Assembly: GCA_035295125.1 (NCBI GenBank)
Contig: DATGJP010000105.1
Coordinates: 34,547-98,546 of the forward strand
Direction: 5' to 3'
DNA: 64,000 bases
From: JAICMB01 sp035295125
Lineage (GTDB): Bacteria; Acidobacteriota; Terriglobia; Bryobacterales; Bryobacteraceae
Shown here piece by piece: positions 25,495 to 34,609 of this stretch. The notes under the pieces were generated by a model. It did no database searches, was not told where the DNA came from, and was given only the letters and a program-made list of their open reading frames with translations. The position numbers and the translations under genes are program-made. Within the stretch, counting starts at the first letter, position 1; every line of letters starts with the position of its first letter.

Positions 25495-26217
25495 ATGATA
25501 TTAAAACGATTCAGACTATTATCCTGGAACATCGGCCAGGGCGGCGCGAAACGCAGCGCGGCCATCGTGGACGCTTTGGTTCGCCATAACCCCGATGTCA
25601 TTTTTCTGCAGGAGTATCGCATCGCATCGGTCCCGGCTATTGTGCGTCCGCTCAAGGAACACGGCTGGTCGCACGTGGCAAACAATCTTACACGTCCCAA
25701 CATCAGCAGCCTCTGCGTGCTCTCACGGACCAAACTGAAGCCGCTTGTGACGCCGCTCGATTGCCCTGACCCTCGCCGCTGGCTTATGCTTCAAATCGAA
25801 GGCATACAGGGAACATTCACGAACCTTCACATTCCCCCGACTGGAAAAGGCTCCCTAAAAAAACCATTTTGGGACTGCATCCTCAAGCATGCCCAGGCGC
25901 AACTGAAGTCGCCCTCCATGTTTGTCGGGACATTAAACACCGGACTGCCCCGCATCGACGAAGAGGGACGCAGCTTCGTATGCAGCGCGTCATTCCGGCA
26001 ACTTGGCGAACTCGGCTATTCCGATCTCTGGCGCAACTTTCATGGCGCGAAACGCGAATACTCGTGGTACAGCCACTATGGAAATGGATTTCGCGTTCAC
26101 AACGCCTTTGGGTCGCCCGAGATGTCGAAGCGCGTGGCACGGTGCGACTTCGACCATTCTCCTCATGAAACAGGCTCATCCTCCCATTCGATGTTGATCA
26201 TCGATCTCCATGCGTAA
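25495..26217 (+). CDS. Endonuclease/exonuclease/phosphatase-fold protein, probably inactive
   Basis: The fold signature is clear: LLSWNIGQGG with N12, VIFLQEY with E40, then a central loop and a C-terminal SxHSMLIIDL strand. Two hallmark positions are altered. The usual GDxN loop is VGTLNTG, with T146 in place of Asp, and the usual SDH near the end is SSHS (around 231), again lacking Asp. Both residues normally act in metal-dependent hydrolysis, so DNase or phosphatase activity is doubtful. The frame is intact over 240 residues, which suggests selection for another role, or recent decay. It overlaps the amidohydrolase gene by eight bases. Confidence 0.7.
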   Translation: MILKRFRLLSWNIGQGGAKRSAAIVDALVRHNPDVIFLQEYRIASVPAIVRPLKEHGWSHVANNLTRPNISSLCVLSRTKLKPLVTPLDCPDPRRWLMLQIEGIQGTFTNLHIPPTGKGSLKKPFWDCILKHAQAQLKSPSMFVGTLNTGLPRIDEEGRSFVCSASFRQLGELGYSDLWRNFHGAKREYSWYSHYGNGFRVHNAFGSPEMSKRVARCDFDHSPHETGSSSHSMLIIDLHA

Positions 26218-28027
26218 AACATTATTGATACTGTTCGCCTCGGCCACCGTTCATGCCGAGACCGGAAAGCTGCTCCTGCACTTTCTCCAACTCCCGGTAG
26301 GCGAAGAAACCTACGAGCTGAATGGCAACACTCTGCATGCGCGCTTTGAATACACCGAGCGAGGGTCGAATGTGGCGCTCAACGCGACGCTGCGCATGAA
26401 GCCGGATCTGACACCCGAGCAGTATGAAGCGCACGGACGCAGCTACCGCCCTTTCAAGGTCGACGTCTCCGTCACGCCTGCGAATGAGACGGGACCTTTC
26501 TTCACCATCGACGGGTACGCACCACTCTCGGTTCAGATGATGATGCTGCGGTACTGGCTCGGCCATGGCAAACCGAAGCGCCTGCGACAACTGCCCGCCG
26601 GCACGAAGGACGACGACCTGATCATCGAAGAAACCGGCCGCGACGGGCCGCTGACGCGCTACTCCATCGGCAACGTCGTTTGGGGACGCGAGTCGGTTTG
26701 GCTGAACGATCGGCAGGAAATCGCCGGGGCGGTTACCTATGCCGGCAATCTGCCGCTCGAAGCCGTCCGCGAGGAGTACCGCTCCGAGCTACCAAAGCTG
26801 ATCAGAAGCTCTATCGCGGACCGCATCAAAGAACTAGGCACAATTCCGGCCCTGACCCAACGGGCAATCGCCGTCGTTCACGCGCGCTTAATTGATGGCA
26901 AACGTGATACGCCGATGGAGGACGCAACGGTTCTGGTTCTCGACGGTCACGTTGTCGAGGTCGGACCGAGCGAAAAGGTCACCATCCCACGGGGCGCCGA
27001 CACGATCGATGCCCGCGGCAAAACTCTGCTGCCTGGTCTATGGGAAATGCACGCGCATTTCGCGCAGGTGGAATACGGCCCCGCCTACCTCGCCGCCGGG
27101 GTGACCACGGCTCGCGACTGCGGCGGCGAATTCGAATTCATCACCGCCGTTCGCGATCAGATTGTTTACCACAACGGGCTTGGGCCTTTCCTGGTTCTCG
27201 CTGGCCTCGTCGACGGCAGCGGTCCAGGCACGTTCGGCGTCAACTGGGCCGATACGCCGGGCCAGGGCCGGGACATGGTCGCGAAATACAGAGCGGCGGG
27301 CTTCGCCCAGATGAAAATCTACAACCAGATCAAACCCGAGGTGCTGTCGGCGATTACTGACGAGGCCCACCGCCTGGGCATGACGGTGACGGGACACATC
27401 CCCGCCGGCATGACCGCGTTCCAGGGCGTCGAAGCCGGCATGGACCAGATCAATCATCTCGGGCCGGTAGCACAGGAGGTGCGCGCGGTGGGGCTGGAAA
27501 AAGCGGTCCAGTTCTTCAAGGACCACCACACCGTCATTGATCCGACCCTCGCCTGGGGCGAACTTCTCTCGCATTCCCCAGAAACTGCCATCGACACCTT
27601 CGAACCGGGTTTCGCCAAAGCTCCGTTTACGCTCAGGTCCATGATCGGCTCGGCGTCGGGCCAAGGCGCTCGGCTGACGGAATCCTTCAAGATCGTGAAG
27701 GCGCTCTACGAAGCAGGCGTGCCCATCGTTGCAGGCACCGATAAGGCCGTTCCGGCCCACAGCCTGCATCGCGAACTCGAGTTGTACGTCCAGGCGGGCA
27801 TTCCGCCGATGGATGTTATTCGCCTTGCCACCATCGGCTCAGCCCGCGCTATGGGTATGGCCCGGGACGTGGGCTCCATCGAGCCGGGCAAACGCGCCGA
27901 CATGGTTCTGGTGGACGGGAATCCGCTCGAAAATTTCGGCGATTTGCGCAAGGTATCGCGCGTTATCGCGAACGGTCGCGTTCTCGACCCCGCGCAGCTA
28001 TGGCCGCGGGCCGGCTTCAAACCGTAA
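26210..28027 (+). CDS. Secreted amidohydrolase (imidazolonepropionase-like)
   Basis: A short signal (MRKTLLILFASATVHA) is followed by an N-terminal beta-rich region of about 200 residues absent from simple amidohydrolases. The metal-dependent hydrolase then runs from about 215: VVHARLIDGK, DTIDARGKTLLPGLWEM with H281-A-H283, QMKIYNQ with a candidate bridging Lys, VTGHIPAG, and VPIVAGTDKA with the catalytic Asp. It ends with the usual SIEPGKRADMVLVDGNPLE. Related enzymes cleave cyclic amides or dipeptides; the substrate is not predictable. The preceding gene overlaps its start, implying one transcript. Confidence 0.88.
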   Translation: MRKTLLILFASATVHAETGKLLLHFLQLPVGEETYELNGNTLHARFEYTERGSNVALNATLRMKPDLTPEQYEAHGRSYRPFKVDVSVTPANETGPFFTIDGYAPLSVQMMMLRYWLGHGKPKRLRQLPAGTKDDDLIIEETGRDGPLTRYSIGNVVWGRESVWLNDRQEIAGAVTYAGNLPLEAVREEYRSELPKLIRSSIADRIKELGTIPALTQRAIAVVHARLIDGKRDTPMEDATVLVLDGHVVEVGPSEKVTIPRGADTIDARGKTLLPGLWEMHAHFAQVEYGPAYLAAGVTTARDCGGEFEFITAVRDQIVYHNGLGPFLVLAGLVDGSGPGTFGVNWADTPGQGRDMVAKYRAAGFAQMKIYNQIKPEVLSAITDEAHRLGMTVTGHIPAGMTAFQGVEAGMDQINHLGPVAQEVRAVGLEKAVQFFKDHHTVIDPTLAWGELLSHSPETAIDTFEPGFAKAPFTLRSMIGSASGQGARLTESFKIVKALYEAGVPIVAGTDKAVPAHSLHRELELYVQAGIPPMDVIRLATIGSARAMGMARDVGSIEPGKRADMVLVDGNPLENFGDLRKVSRVIANGRVLDPAQLWPRAGFKP

Positions 28028-28105
28028 TCAATGCCAAGCGGCCGGTGGTGGAAGATGGCATGGACTTCGAGTGAAAGGACAGGCGGAACCGGTTGACAAC
28101 CTGCA

Positions 28106-30526
28106 TTACTCTGCTCGCAAGGCTTCGATTGGATCCACTCGCGCCGCACGGCGCGCCGGCATTAGCGCCGCTCCGAGGGCGATTGCAATGAGGAACACTG
28201 GCCCCACGACAAAAGCCGGCAACGTCGCCTCCATGCCCGAAACCAGGCTGCTCATGAACCGGATCCCCACGTAAGCTCCGATCAGCCCCACGACGATTCC
28301 GGCCAGCGTCAGTTTCAAGCCTTGACCTGCCACCATCCTCAAAACATCGCCTCGTTGTGCCCCCAGAGCGATGCGGATGCCAATCTCTCGCGTGCGCTGC
28401 ACCACAAAGAATGCGATCACCCCGTACAACCCGATACTCGCCAGCACCAGGGCCAGGAACGCAAAAGCGGCCAACAGGAAGGTGGTGAAGCGCTGCCGCG
28501 ACACGGCATTCGACACCAACTGCTCCATGCTCAAAACCGATGCCACAGGCTGGTCGGGATCAATCTTTGCGATCTCGCGTTTGATTGCCGCCGCCAGGTA
28601 CAGCGGATCGAGACCGGTGCGCACCACCAGTGTCATCGCGGGCCAAGCCACCTGGCGATAAGGCAGGTAGAGTTCGTCGGAAGGCGGCTGATCCGGTCCC
28701 GCGAAGCGTACATCCGAAACCACCCCCACGACCTCTCGCATGAGGCGGTCCCGGGAATTCGCGAGATGCCGTCCCAACGGGCTACGCCCCGGAAAATACT
28801 TTCGTGCAGTGGTCTCGTTGATGATGGCCACGGGAGTCGAGTTCGCGGCGTCCTGTTCCGTAAACGCCCGCCCGGCGAGCAGCGGAATTCGCATGGTCCG
28901 GAAATAATCGGCGCTAACGTGCTTCACCCAGATCACTGGATCCCGGCCCAAACCGAGGCTGGGAGTTCCCTCGACAAAGAAGTAGAACCCATACTGGCCT
29001 GTTCCCATCGGAAGAAAGCTAATCGCGGCCGCGGATTGCACACCGGGCAGTGTCCGGATTCGCTCGATGGCATCGGTATAGAACCGTTCCTGCCGAGCGG
29101 GTGGGTACTTGTCAGGCGGCAGCGCCACACTTGCGGTCAACACGTTGTGATAGTCGAACCCGGGATTGACGCCTTCGAGGCGCACGAAATTCGCAATCAG
29201 CACCTCGGCTCCGATGAGCAGCGCCAAGGCCAATGCTGTCTGCGAGACCGCGAGAACGTTCCGCGTGAAACCGCTGCGCCGCGACTGCGAACTGTTGCGG
29301 CTCGCCTCCCGCAGGGCTGAATTCAGATCGAGCCGCGCCGCGTGCAGCAGTGGCGCCATGCTGAACAGCACCGCCGTAATTACGGACAGTGCCATGGCAA
29401 AAACAGCCACGGTCGGATCCAGACTCGTATCCTGCAACCGCGGCACGCTCAACGGACCGGTGGCGGAGAACAGTGAGATCGCCCACGAGGCGATAACCAG
29501 GCCCACCCCGCAACCCAGCGTCGACAGGATCAGGCTCTCCGCCATGAACTGCCGGACCAGGTGTGACATGGACCCGCCAAGGGCGATGCGAATGGTGGTC
29601 TCGCGTTCCTGAGCCGCCGCTTTTGCCAACAGCAAATGAGCGACGTTGGCGCACGCGATCAGCAATACCAGGCCCACCGCCGCGAGCAGCACAAGTAGCG
29701 CCGGGCGCACCGGACCGACCAGGTTATCAATGAACGGCTCGCAGTGCAGACCGTTCTTGGCGGCATCGACGTTGCTCCCGTAAGCCTGTCGGTAACGGAC
29801 GTTGATGGTGTTCAGTTCGGCCTGCGCTTCGGCAATCGACACACCGGGTCGAAGGCGGGCATCAGTAAACAGATAACCCGCGCCGCTTCGAATCTCACGT
29901 TCGGTAATTCCTCCCGGCTCGAAAACCCGCGGCAGGAGTATTTCCGGCTCGATGGCAGAGAATTGAAACTTGAATTCTCTCGGCAGGACACCGACAACCT
30001 CCGTACTCTGTCCATCGACCGTAATCGGGCGGCCCACGATATTCGGATCGCCGCCAAAGCTGCGCTGCCAGAGCGAATATGACAATACGGCGACGGGCGC
30101 CCCACCTTGATGGTCCTCGGCGGAGTCGAATCCCCGGCCCAGCATCGGTTGTACGCCCAGCACCTGGAAGAAACTCGCCGTCACCCGCCCCCCGCGGATC
30201 TGTTGCGGCGTTTTACCGTCCGAGATAACAAAATCGCGCAGCGTGTAGGCCAGGAAGCCATCGAGAGTCCGGCTCTGCTCCGCCACCATCTGGAACTTCG
30301 GCCAGCTCATTCCAATGCCAAAGGCGTGGGTGTCGAGGTTTTCCGACGAAATGACAGCAAGCCGTGAAGGGTCCTTCAGGGGAAGAGGCCGCAGAAGTAC
30401 TGCATTGCACACACTGAAGATTGCGGTGTTGGCGCCGATGCCGAGTGCAAGCGTCAGAACTGCGATGGCAGCAAAGCCAGGCGACTTGAGAAGAGTCCGC
30501 ACCGCATACCGAACGTCAGGGAGCAT
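28106..30526 (-). CDS. ADOP/MacB-type permease, short form without PadR partner
   Basis: The 806-residue permease starts directly at the first membrane module (MLPDVRYAVRTLLKSPGFAA) and lacks the cytoplasmic helical N-terminus seen in the two other copies. It contains IACANVAHLLLAKAAAQERE, the MacB periplasmic domains, and the final FtsX module with IGLYGVIAFFVVQRTREIGI and RAARVDPIEALR. No PadR gene is adjacent, which also separates it from the other two. It converges on the amidohydrolase gene. Confidence 0.9.
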   Translation of the reverse strand: MLPDVRYAVRTLLKSPGFAAIAVLTLALGIGANTAIFSVCNAVLLRPLPLKDPSRLAVISSENLDTHAFGIGMSWPKFQMVAEQSRTLDGFLAYTLRDFVISDGKTPQQIRGGRVTASFFQVLGVQPMLGRGFDSAEDHQGGAPVAVLSYSLWQRSFGGDPNIVGRPITVDGQSTEVVGVLPREFKFQFSAIEPEILLPRVFEPGGITEREIRSGAGYLFTDARLRPGVSIAEAQAELNTINVRYRQAYGSNVDAAKNGLHCEPFIDNLVGPVRPALLVLLAAVGLVLLIACANVAHLLLAKAAAQERETTIRIALGGSMSHLVRQFMAESLILSTLGCGVGLVIASWAISLFSATGPLSVPRLQDTSLDPTVAVFAMALSVITAVLFSMAPLLHAARLDLNSALREASRNSSQSRRSGFTRNVLAVSQTALALALLIGAEVLIANFVRLEGVNPGFDYHNVLTASVALPPDKYPPARQERFYTDAIERIRTLPGVQSAAAISFLPMGTGQYGFYFFVEGTPSLGLGRDPVIWVKHVSADYFRTMRIPLLAGRAFTEQDAANSTPVAIINETTARKYFPGRSPLGRHLANSRDRLMREVVGVVSDVRFAGPDQPPSDELYLPYRQVAWPAMTLVVRTGLDPLYLAAAIKREIAKIDPDQPVASVLSMEQLVSNAVSRQRFTTFLLAAFAFLALVLASIGLYGVIAFFVVQRTREIGIRIALGAQRGDVLRMVAGQGLKLTLAGIVVGLIGAYVGIRFMSSLVSGMEATLPAFVVGPVFLIAIALGAALMPARRAARVDPIEALRAE

Positions 30527-30568
30527 ACTGCTCAGACGTGAGTAGCGTGGGTTACGTAAGGCTTTTTC

Positions 30569-30880
30569 TTACTTGGATTGTAGTTTTCGGCCGAGGGTGG
30601 CAAGTCCGACCGCGAGGGCAATCCAAACCTGCCAATGTGAGAAGAGACCGTCGGCGATGAAGAACTCACCGGTCCAACCCACGTCCTGACCCAGCCGCCA
30701 AAACCCGATGATGAATGCCGTAAATGCCGCGGGGGCGACTAACAACGCAACTCCGATATTTGCTGCTCGTTGGGAAACCTGCGTAGTCCGCTCGATGGCG
30801 GGCTGTATACTTGCCGCAACCGCACTGGTGGTTCGCACCCATGCAGGTTGCCGCATTCCTCCGACTCTCTCTGCTGTCAT
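30569..30880 (-). CDS. Small two-helix membrane protein, paralogue 1
   Basis: The 103-residue protein has two predicted membrane helices: ALLVAPAAFTAFIIGFWRLG and FSHWQVWIALAVGLATLG. Between them lies GWTGEFFIADGLFSHWQVW, nearly the same as GFARSFFIQTGIFSHWQVW in the neighbour at 31047-31391. Spacing of the helices and the Trp-Arg-Leu-Gly after helix 1 also match, so the two are paralogues. I do not recognise the family. The basic N-terminus suggests N-in topology. Confidence 0.6.
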   Translation of the reverse strand: MTAERVGGMRQPAWVRTTSAVAASIQPAIERTTQVSQRAANIGVALLVAPAAFTAFIIGFWRLGQDVGWTGEFFIADGLFSHWQVWIALAVGLATLGRKLQSK

Positions 30881-31046
30881 ATATTTTTTGGTCTCTTGTA
30901 CTGCGTTGATAGATGCCCGACCCTAACGATTGGTTGCAAGCGTTGGTCCACTCGTAACTACATACGTAGAAAAGGTGGGCTGTGGATCGAATAATTCTAC
31001 ATATCGGTTGTTCTGCTACAACCGTGAGTCGTTTTGCCTCACGAGC

Positions 31047-31391
31047 CTACTTGGCGAGGGATGGAACCCGCTTATGGCCCTTACCTTCCGGGGGGCCCAT
31101 TTCCAATTCTGGAATTTCGACCTCCGGATTGCCATAGCGATTCAGAATTACGGAGCAGAACTGCACCGCGAAGGAGATCGCCAGCCACACCTGCCAATGA
31201 GAAAAGATACCGGTCTGGATGAAGAAGCTGCGCGCGAATCCCAGATCGGCGCCCAGACGCCACATCCCCAGGGTGAAAGCAACAAGTGCTCCCGGGGTCA
31301 GTAAAGCCGCCGATGCCAGCGCGAGGTGGCGGTTCTTGCGAACCTTCCGCCGGACCTTCGGCCCGCGCTGTAACCGTATCCTGACACGCAT
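31047..31391 (-). CDS. Small two-helix membrane protein, paralogue 2
   Basis: ATG 31391 gives 114 residues with a strongly basic N-terminus (RLQRGPKVRRKVRKNRH), helix 1 (ASAALLTPGALVAFTLGMWR), the shared loop FFIQTGIFSHWQVW, and helix 2, then a charged tail. A longer open frame to 31907 exists only as the antisense of the oxidoreductase gene. It is 166 bases from paralogue 1 and on the same strand. Its start lies 66 bases from the divergent Gfo/Idh/MocA gene. Confidence 0.6.
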   Translation of the reverse strand: MRVRIRLQRGPKVRRKVRKNRHLALASAALLTPGALVAFTLGMWRLGADLGFARSFFIQTGIFSHWQVWLAISFAVQFCSVILNRYGNPEVEIPELEMGPPEGKGHKRVPSLAK

Positions 31392-31457
31392 TACAGTAGA
31401 ATTTGAGTTTAGCAATTCTTGTCGTTCGAACCAACTAACCAGAGGACATATTTCACC

Positions 31458-32600
31458 ATGCGAAAGATAAAAACGGCGATCATCGGCACGGGCTTCATGG
31501 GGAAGGTGCACACCGAGCAGATACGCCGGCTGGGCAACGTCGAGGTCGCCGCTGTTGCGAGCCTCAATGACGAACTTGCGAAGCAGTTTGGCGATGCGAT
31601 GGGCATTGAGCGCACTACAGGCGACTACCGCACACTGCTCAGCGATCCATCCATCGAAGCGGTTCATGTTTTGACCCCGAACGCGCTGCATTACCCGATC
31701 ACGAAGGCAGCGCTCGAAGCCGGCAAGAACGTGCTTTGTGAAAAGCCCTTTACGGTGACCGTTGCCGAAGCTCGCGAGTTGGTCGAGCTCGCCGCCAAAA
31801 CCGGTCTCGCCACCGCACTCGAACACAATCTCAGGTATTACCCGGTTGTGCAGCAGATCCGACGTATGATCGAAGCCGGCGACCTGGGTGAGATCCTCAT
31901 CGTTCAAGGCACTTATTCGCAGGACTGGCTGCTCTACGACACCGATTTTAACTGGCGTGTCAATACCAGCGAAAACGGCGCGCTGCGGGCCATGGGCGAC
32001 ATCGGCTCACATTGGATGGACATGATTCAGCACCTCACCGGGCTGGCCATCACCGCGGTTTGCGCCGACCTGAAGACGTTTCACACCACTCGCAAACAGC
32101 CCACGGGCGCGATCGAAACGTTTGCGGGTAAAACGCTTGCGCCGGAGGATTACCGCGCGGTGCCGATCGATACCGACGATTACGGCGCGGTGCTGCTGCA
32201 TCTCGGCGAGCGGGCGCGGGGCGCATTCACGGTCAGCCAGATGTCGGCGGGCTGCAAGAATCGTTTCTCATTCGAGATCTTCGGGACGAAATCGGGCGCC
32301 GGCTGGAACCAGGAACGTCCTGACGAGCTGTGGATCGGACAGCGCAACACTCCGAACCAGATCATCATCAAGGATCCGTCGTTGCTTTATCCCCAAGCCG
32401 CCACTTTCGCCGATCTTCCGGGAGGACACAGCGAAGGCTACGACGACGCCCACAAGCAGGTCTTTAAACGCTTCTACGCACGCATTGCCGACCCCTTCAC
32501 GCCGATCGATTATCCGACCTTCGAAGACGGCTTGCGCGGCATGATTCTTCTGGAAAAGGTCCTCGAAAGCGCTAAGACTCGCGGATGGGTGGATGTTTAA
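31458..32600 (+). CDS. Gfo/Idh/MocA family oxidoreductase
   Basis: ATG 31458 with AGAGGA at 31441-31446 gives 380 residues. The NAD(P)-binding N-terminus is KTAIIGTGFMGKVHTEQIRR. The central EKPFTVTVAEARELV contains the conserved Glu-Lys-Pro, and MGDIGSHWMDMIQHLTG is the usual substrate-site Gly-x-H motif. The C-terminal domain closes with YPTFEDGLRGMILLEKVLES. The family oxidises sugars or inositols; the substrate is not determinable. The nearby gene order gives no pathway. Confidence 0.92.
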   Translation: MRKIKTAIIGTGFMGKVHTEQIRRLGNVEVAAVASLNDELAKQFGDAMGIERTTGDYRTLLSDPSIEAVHVLTPNALHYPITKAALEAGKNVLCEKPFTVTVAEARELVELAAKTGLATALEHNLRYYPVVQQIRRMIEAGDLGEILIVQGTYSQDWLLYDTDFNWRVNTSENGALRAMGDIGSHWMDMIQHLTGLAITAVCADLKTFHTTRKQPTGAIETFAGKTLAPEDYRAVPIDTDDYGAVLLHLGERARGAFTVSQMSAGCKNRFSFEIFGTKSGAGWNQERPDELWIGQRNTPNQIIIKDPSLLYPQAATFADLPGGHSEGYDDAHKQVFKRFYARIADPFTPIDYPTFEDGLRGMILLEKVLESAKTRGWVDV

Positions 32601-32716
32601 CCGGCGGATTGGGGACGGTGCTGAGCTGCCCTGAGGAAGCTGTTTCGAGGATTTGAGAAGTGCGTCCGCGGCGGAAACCGGATTGGCGAGCAGGTATCTG
32701 AGGCTTCAGCGGCAAA

Positions 32717-34456
32717 CTATTCGGGGGAACGAGCAGACTGTGGTTGAAGTCGGGCAGGCTGAATGCCTGGCTGAATGCCTGTAATACCGTGGCGCCGAAA
32801 GGGGGCGCAGGCGGTTTCGCCTGCGCATGCCGCTCTCAAAGACACTTTGCGAGTAGCGTATTCGGGCGATCCATGGATCAAGACCTGGGCAGCTTCTTTC
32901 TCTGCTGGAAGTAGGCCGTAAACAGAGATTGTATTTGAGAATGTGGGGACGTAAACGCGGCCATTAGCGATCGTCGGCGTGGCGAATTTGGCGAACCCGC
33001 CCATTGCATCCCGGCCGGGATTCATGTCGCTGGACCACAAAAGGTTGGTGAGGTCGAGCGCGTCGAAGGCGTACAACGTTCCTGGAATGTTGGCCATCGA
33101 GTGGTCGCCGCCGGTCATCCAAAGTATGCCGGTTCCGGCTTCGGATCCTTTGGCCGAGATGGCAATGCCCTCAAACGGATAATCCGAAGTGACAGGTGTT
33201 TGGGTGAATGGCGTCTCTGCCATGCGTCCGCCGGCGATCTGAAACGCGCCCGTCCAATCGCCCGGCTCAACCAGGTAAGCGATGGGCGCGGGATCGCGGT
33301 TCCAAAGGGCCAGATTGTATAACCCACCCGCGACGATCGGCTGAAAGATCTGCGGTACGGGCGAGCCGTCCGTTCCAAGGTGTCCCATGTTATCCGCGGG
33401 GATCACATACAGATTGCTGAGTTTGTCACCTGTTACGACCAGGTTCTGGCCGCGTACAAATATTGGTCCCAAAGAGCCAAGGTCGGCATCCTCGTCGCTC
33501 ATCGCGCGCCAATCGGCCGGGGCAAACCAATCCAGCACCTGCAGGTTAGGGCTGAGTTTGACGAGGGATTCGCCGAAGTTGGCAACTCCGTCGTAGTCGC
33601 CATTTGCGGGAGTGGCCAGGATGTTCCCGGCGTCGTCAGTCGCGATTCCCCGCCCCGACTGCCACACGCCACCGTTAGCACCCTCGGGGGTCGAGTTGAA
33701 CACGGCCACCTGTTGAAGCGTAGTCTGATCGTAAGCGAGTATCCAGCCATGATAAGGAGCGCGGTCAAAGACTGAACCGAAGGCGATATAGATCGAATGA
33801 TTCGCCAGCAATAGTCCGGGCCGTTGCAGGTGCTGCATCGGGTCCAAGGCGATCGTGCCGCCCACGCTCGCGTCGCCGGTCCCCCCCACGGTGGCCTGAA
33901 TCACTACAGGACCGCCGAACTTCTCTGCCCCCATGGAAAGGTCGAGGGCGTGCAATTTGTAAACACCTGCGCCATTCTCATAGCTTTCGGCCACCAGGTA
34001 TGCGGTATTCGAAGCCGGATCGATTACTGGCGTGCCCAAAATGCCGATCTCCGGATTGATGTCGTGAAAATGGAGCAAGCTCGCCGGAAGGGACGGGCCC
34101 AGGTTTACCTGCCAGAGAGGCGCCGCCGACCGCGTGGGATCGGCGTCGAACCAGTACACGGAGTTGTGCATTGTGGCAATCAGCACATGTCCTCGCGGAC
34201 TTCGGACGACTCCCGAAGAGACAACCAGCGGCTGCGCATAAACCTGTCCGTCGACGGTATACTGGCCGACCAATCCGAACTGGTTTGGGTTGACATTGGA
34301 CGTGTTGAGGACTGCTTCATCCAGGTTGGCGTTGGTCCGGTCATTTCCGTAGTTCGCCGTCAAAACCTGGCCTTCTCCACCGACCAGACCAGGACAGAAC
34401 ATCGCCAGACTGAACAACACCAGGTAGACTCTCAAATAGGACCGCCTCAAACGCAT
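32717..34456 (-). CDS. Secreted beta-propeller (PQQ/quinoprotein-like) protein with repeat-derived C-terminus
   Basis: ATG 34456 gives a signal peptide (YLRVYLVLFSLAMFC) and about 540 residues of propeller-like repeats (VYAQPLVVSSGVVRS, IGILGTPVIDPASNTAYLV, GVWQSGRGIATDDAGNILAT, ATPTIANGRVYVPTFSNTIS). Similar acidobacterial proteins are annotated as PQQ-binding-like. The recognisable protein ends near YGLLPAEKEAAQ. The last roughly 40 codons (32717-32843) are read through repeat B and repeat A, which supply the stop codon. The caspase-like gene ends 154 bases upstream on the same strand, so cotranscription is possible. Confidence 0.75.
   Translation of the reverse strand: MRLRRSYLRVYLVLFSLAMFCPGLVGGEGQVLTANYGNDRTNANLDEAVLNTSNVNPNQFGLVGQYTVDGQVYAQPLVVSSGVVRSPRGHVLIATMHNSVYWFDADPTRSAAPLWQVNLGPSLPASLLHFHDINPEIGILGTPVIDPASNTAYLVAESYENGAGVYKLHALDLSMGAEKFGGPVVIQATVGGTGDASVGGTIALDPMQHLQRPGLLLANHSIYIAFGSVFDRAPYHGWILAYDQTTLQQVAVFNSTPEGANGGVWQSGRGIATDDAGNILATPANGDYDGVANFGESLVKLSPNLQVLDWFAPADWRAMSDEDADLGSLGPIFVRGQNLVVTGDKLSNLYVIPADNMGHLGTDGSPVPQIFQPIVAGGLYNLALWNRDPAPIAYLVEPGDWTGAFQIAGGRMAETPFTQTPVTSDYPFEGIAISAKGSEAGTGILWMTGGDHSMANIPGTLYAFDALDLTNLLWSSDMNPGRDAMGGFAKFATPTIANGRVYVPTFSNTISVYGLLPAEKEAAQVLIHGSPEYATRKVSLRAACAGETACAPFRRHGITGIQPGIQPARLQPQSARSPE
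32739..32783 (+). repeat. Dispersed repeat A, copy 3
   Basis: The copy has core GAAGTCGGGCAGGCTGAATG and a second GGCTGAATGCCTG unit, followed by TAATACC as near the copy at 16043 (GTGTAATACC at 16139). It is read antisense as the tail of the beta-propeller gene and lies 20 bases from repeat B copy C. Confidence 0.8.
32804..32843 (-). repeat. Dispersed hairpin repeat B, copy C
   Basis: On the minus strand this reads GTCTTTGAGAGCGGCATG followed by the GCGCAGGCG-AAAC-CGCCTGCGC hairpin core, the same as copies at 38580-38632 and 53612-53662. It is translated as part of the C-terminus of the propeller protein. Confidence 0.8.
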
Positions 34457-34609
34457 GATACCGGTTCCCGAGGCGGCGTGAACCTTGAACAACCGGCGCG
34501 TTGTATCGGGCCGGTCGTTCTGCCTCAATTCAAACCGCTAAGTGCAACTCAGTGTCAACTAAAAGAGCCCAGCGTGGAACACGAGGACCTCAGCAGGTGC
34601 CGGTCCCTT

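Noticed and set aside
31392..31907. Extension of the small membrane protein frame to 286 residues
   Set aside because: The added part is exactly antisense to the Gfo/Idh/MocA gene; the basic N-terminus at ATG 31391 is a natural start.
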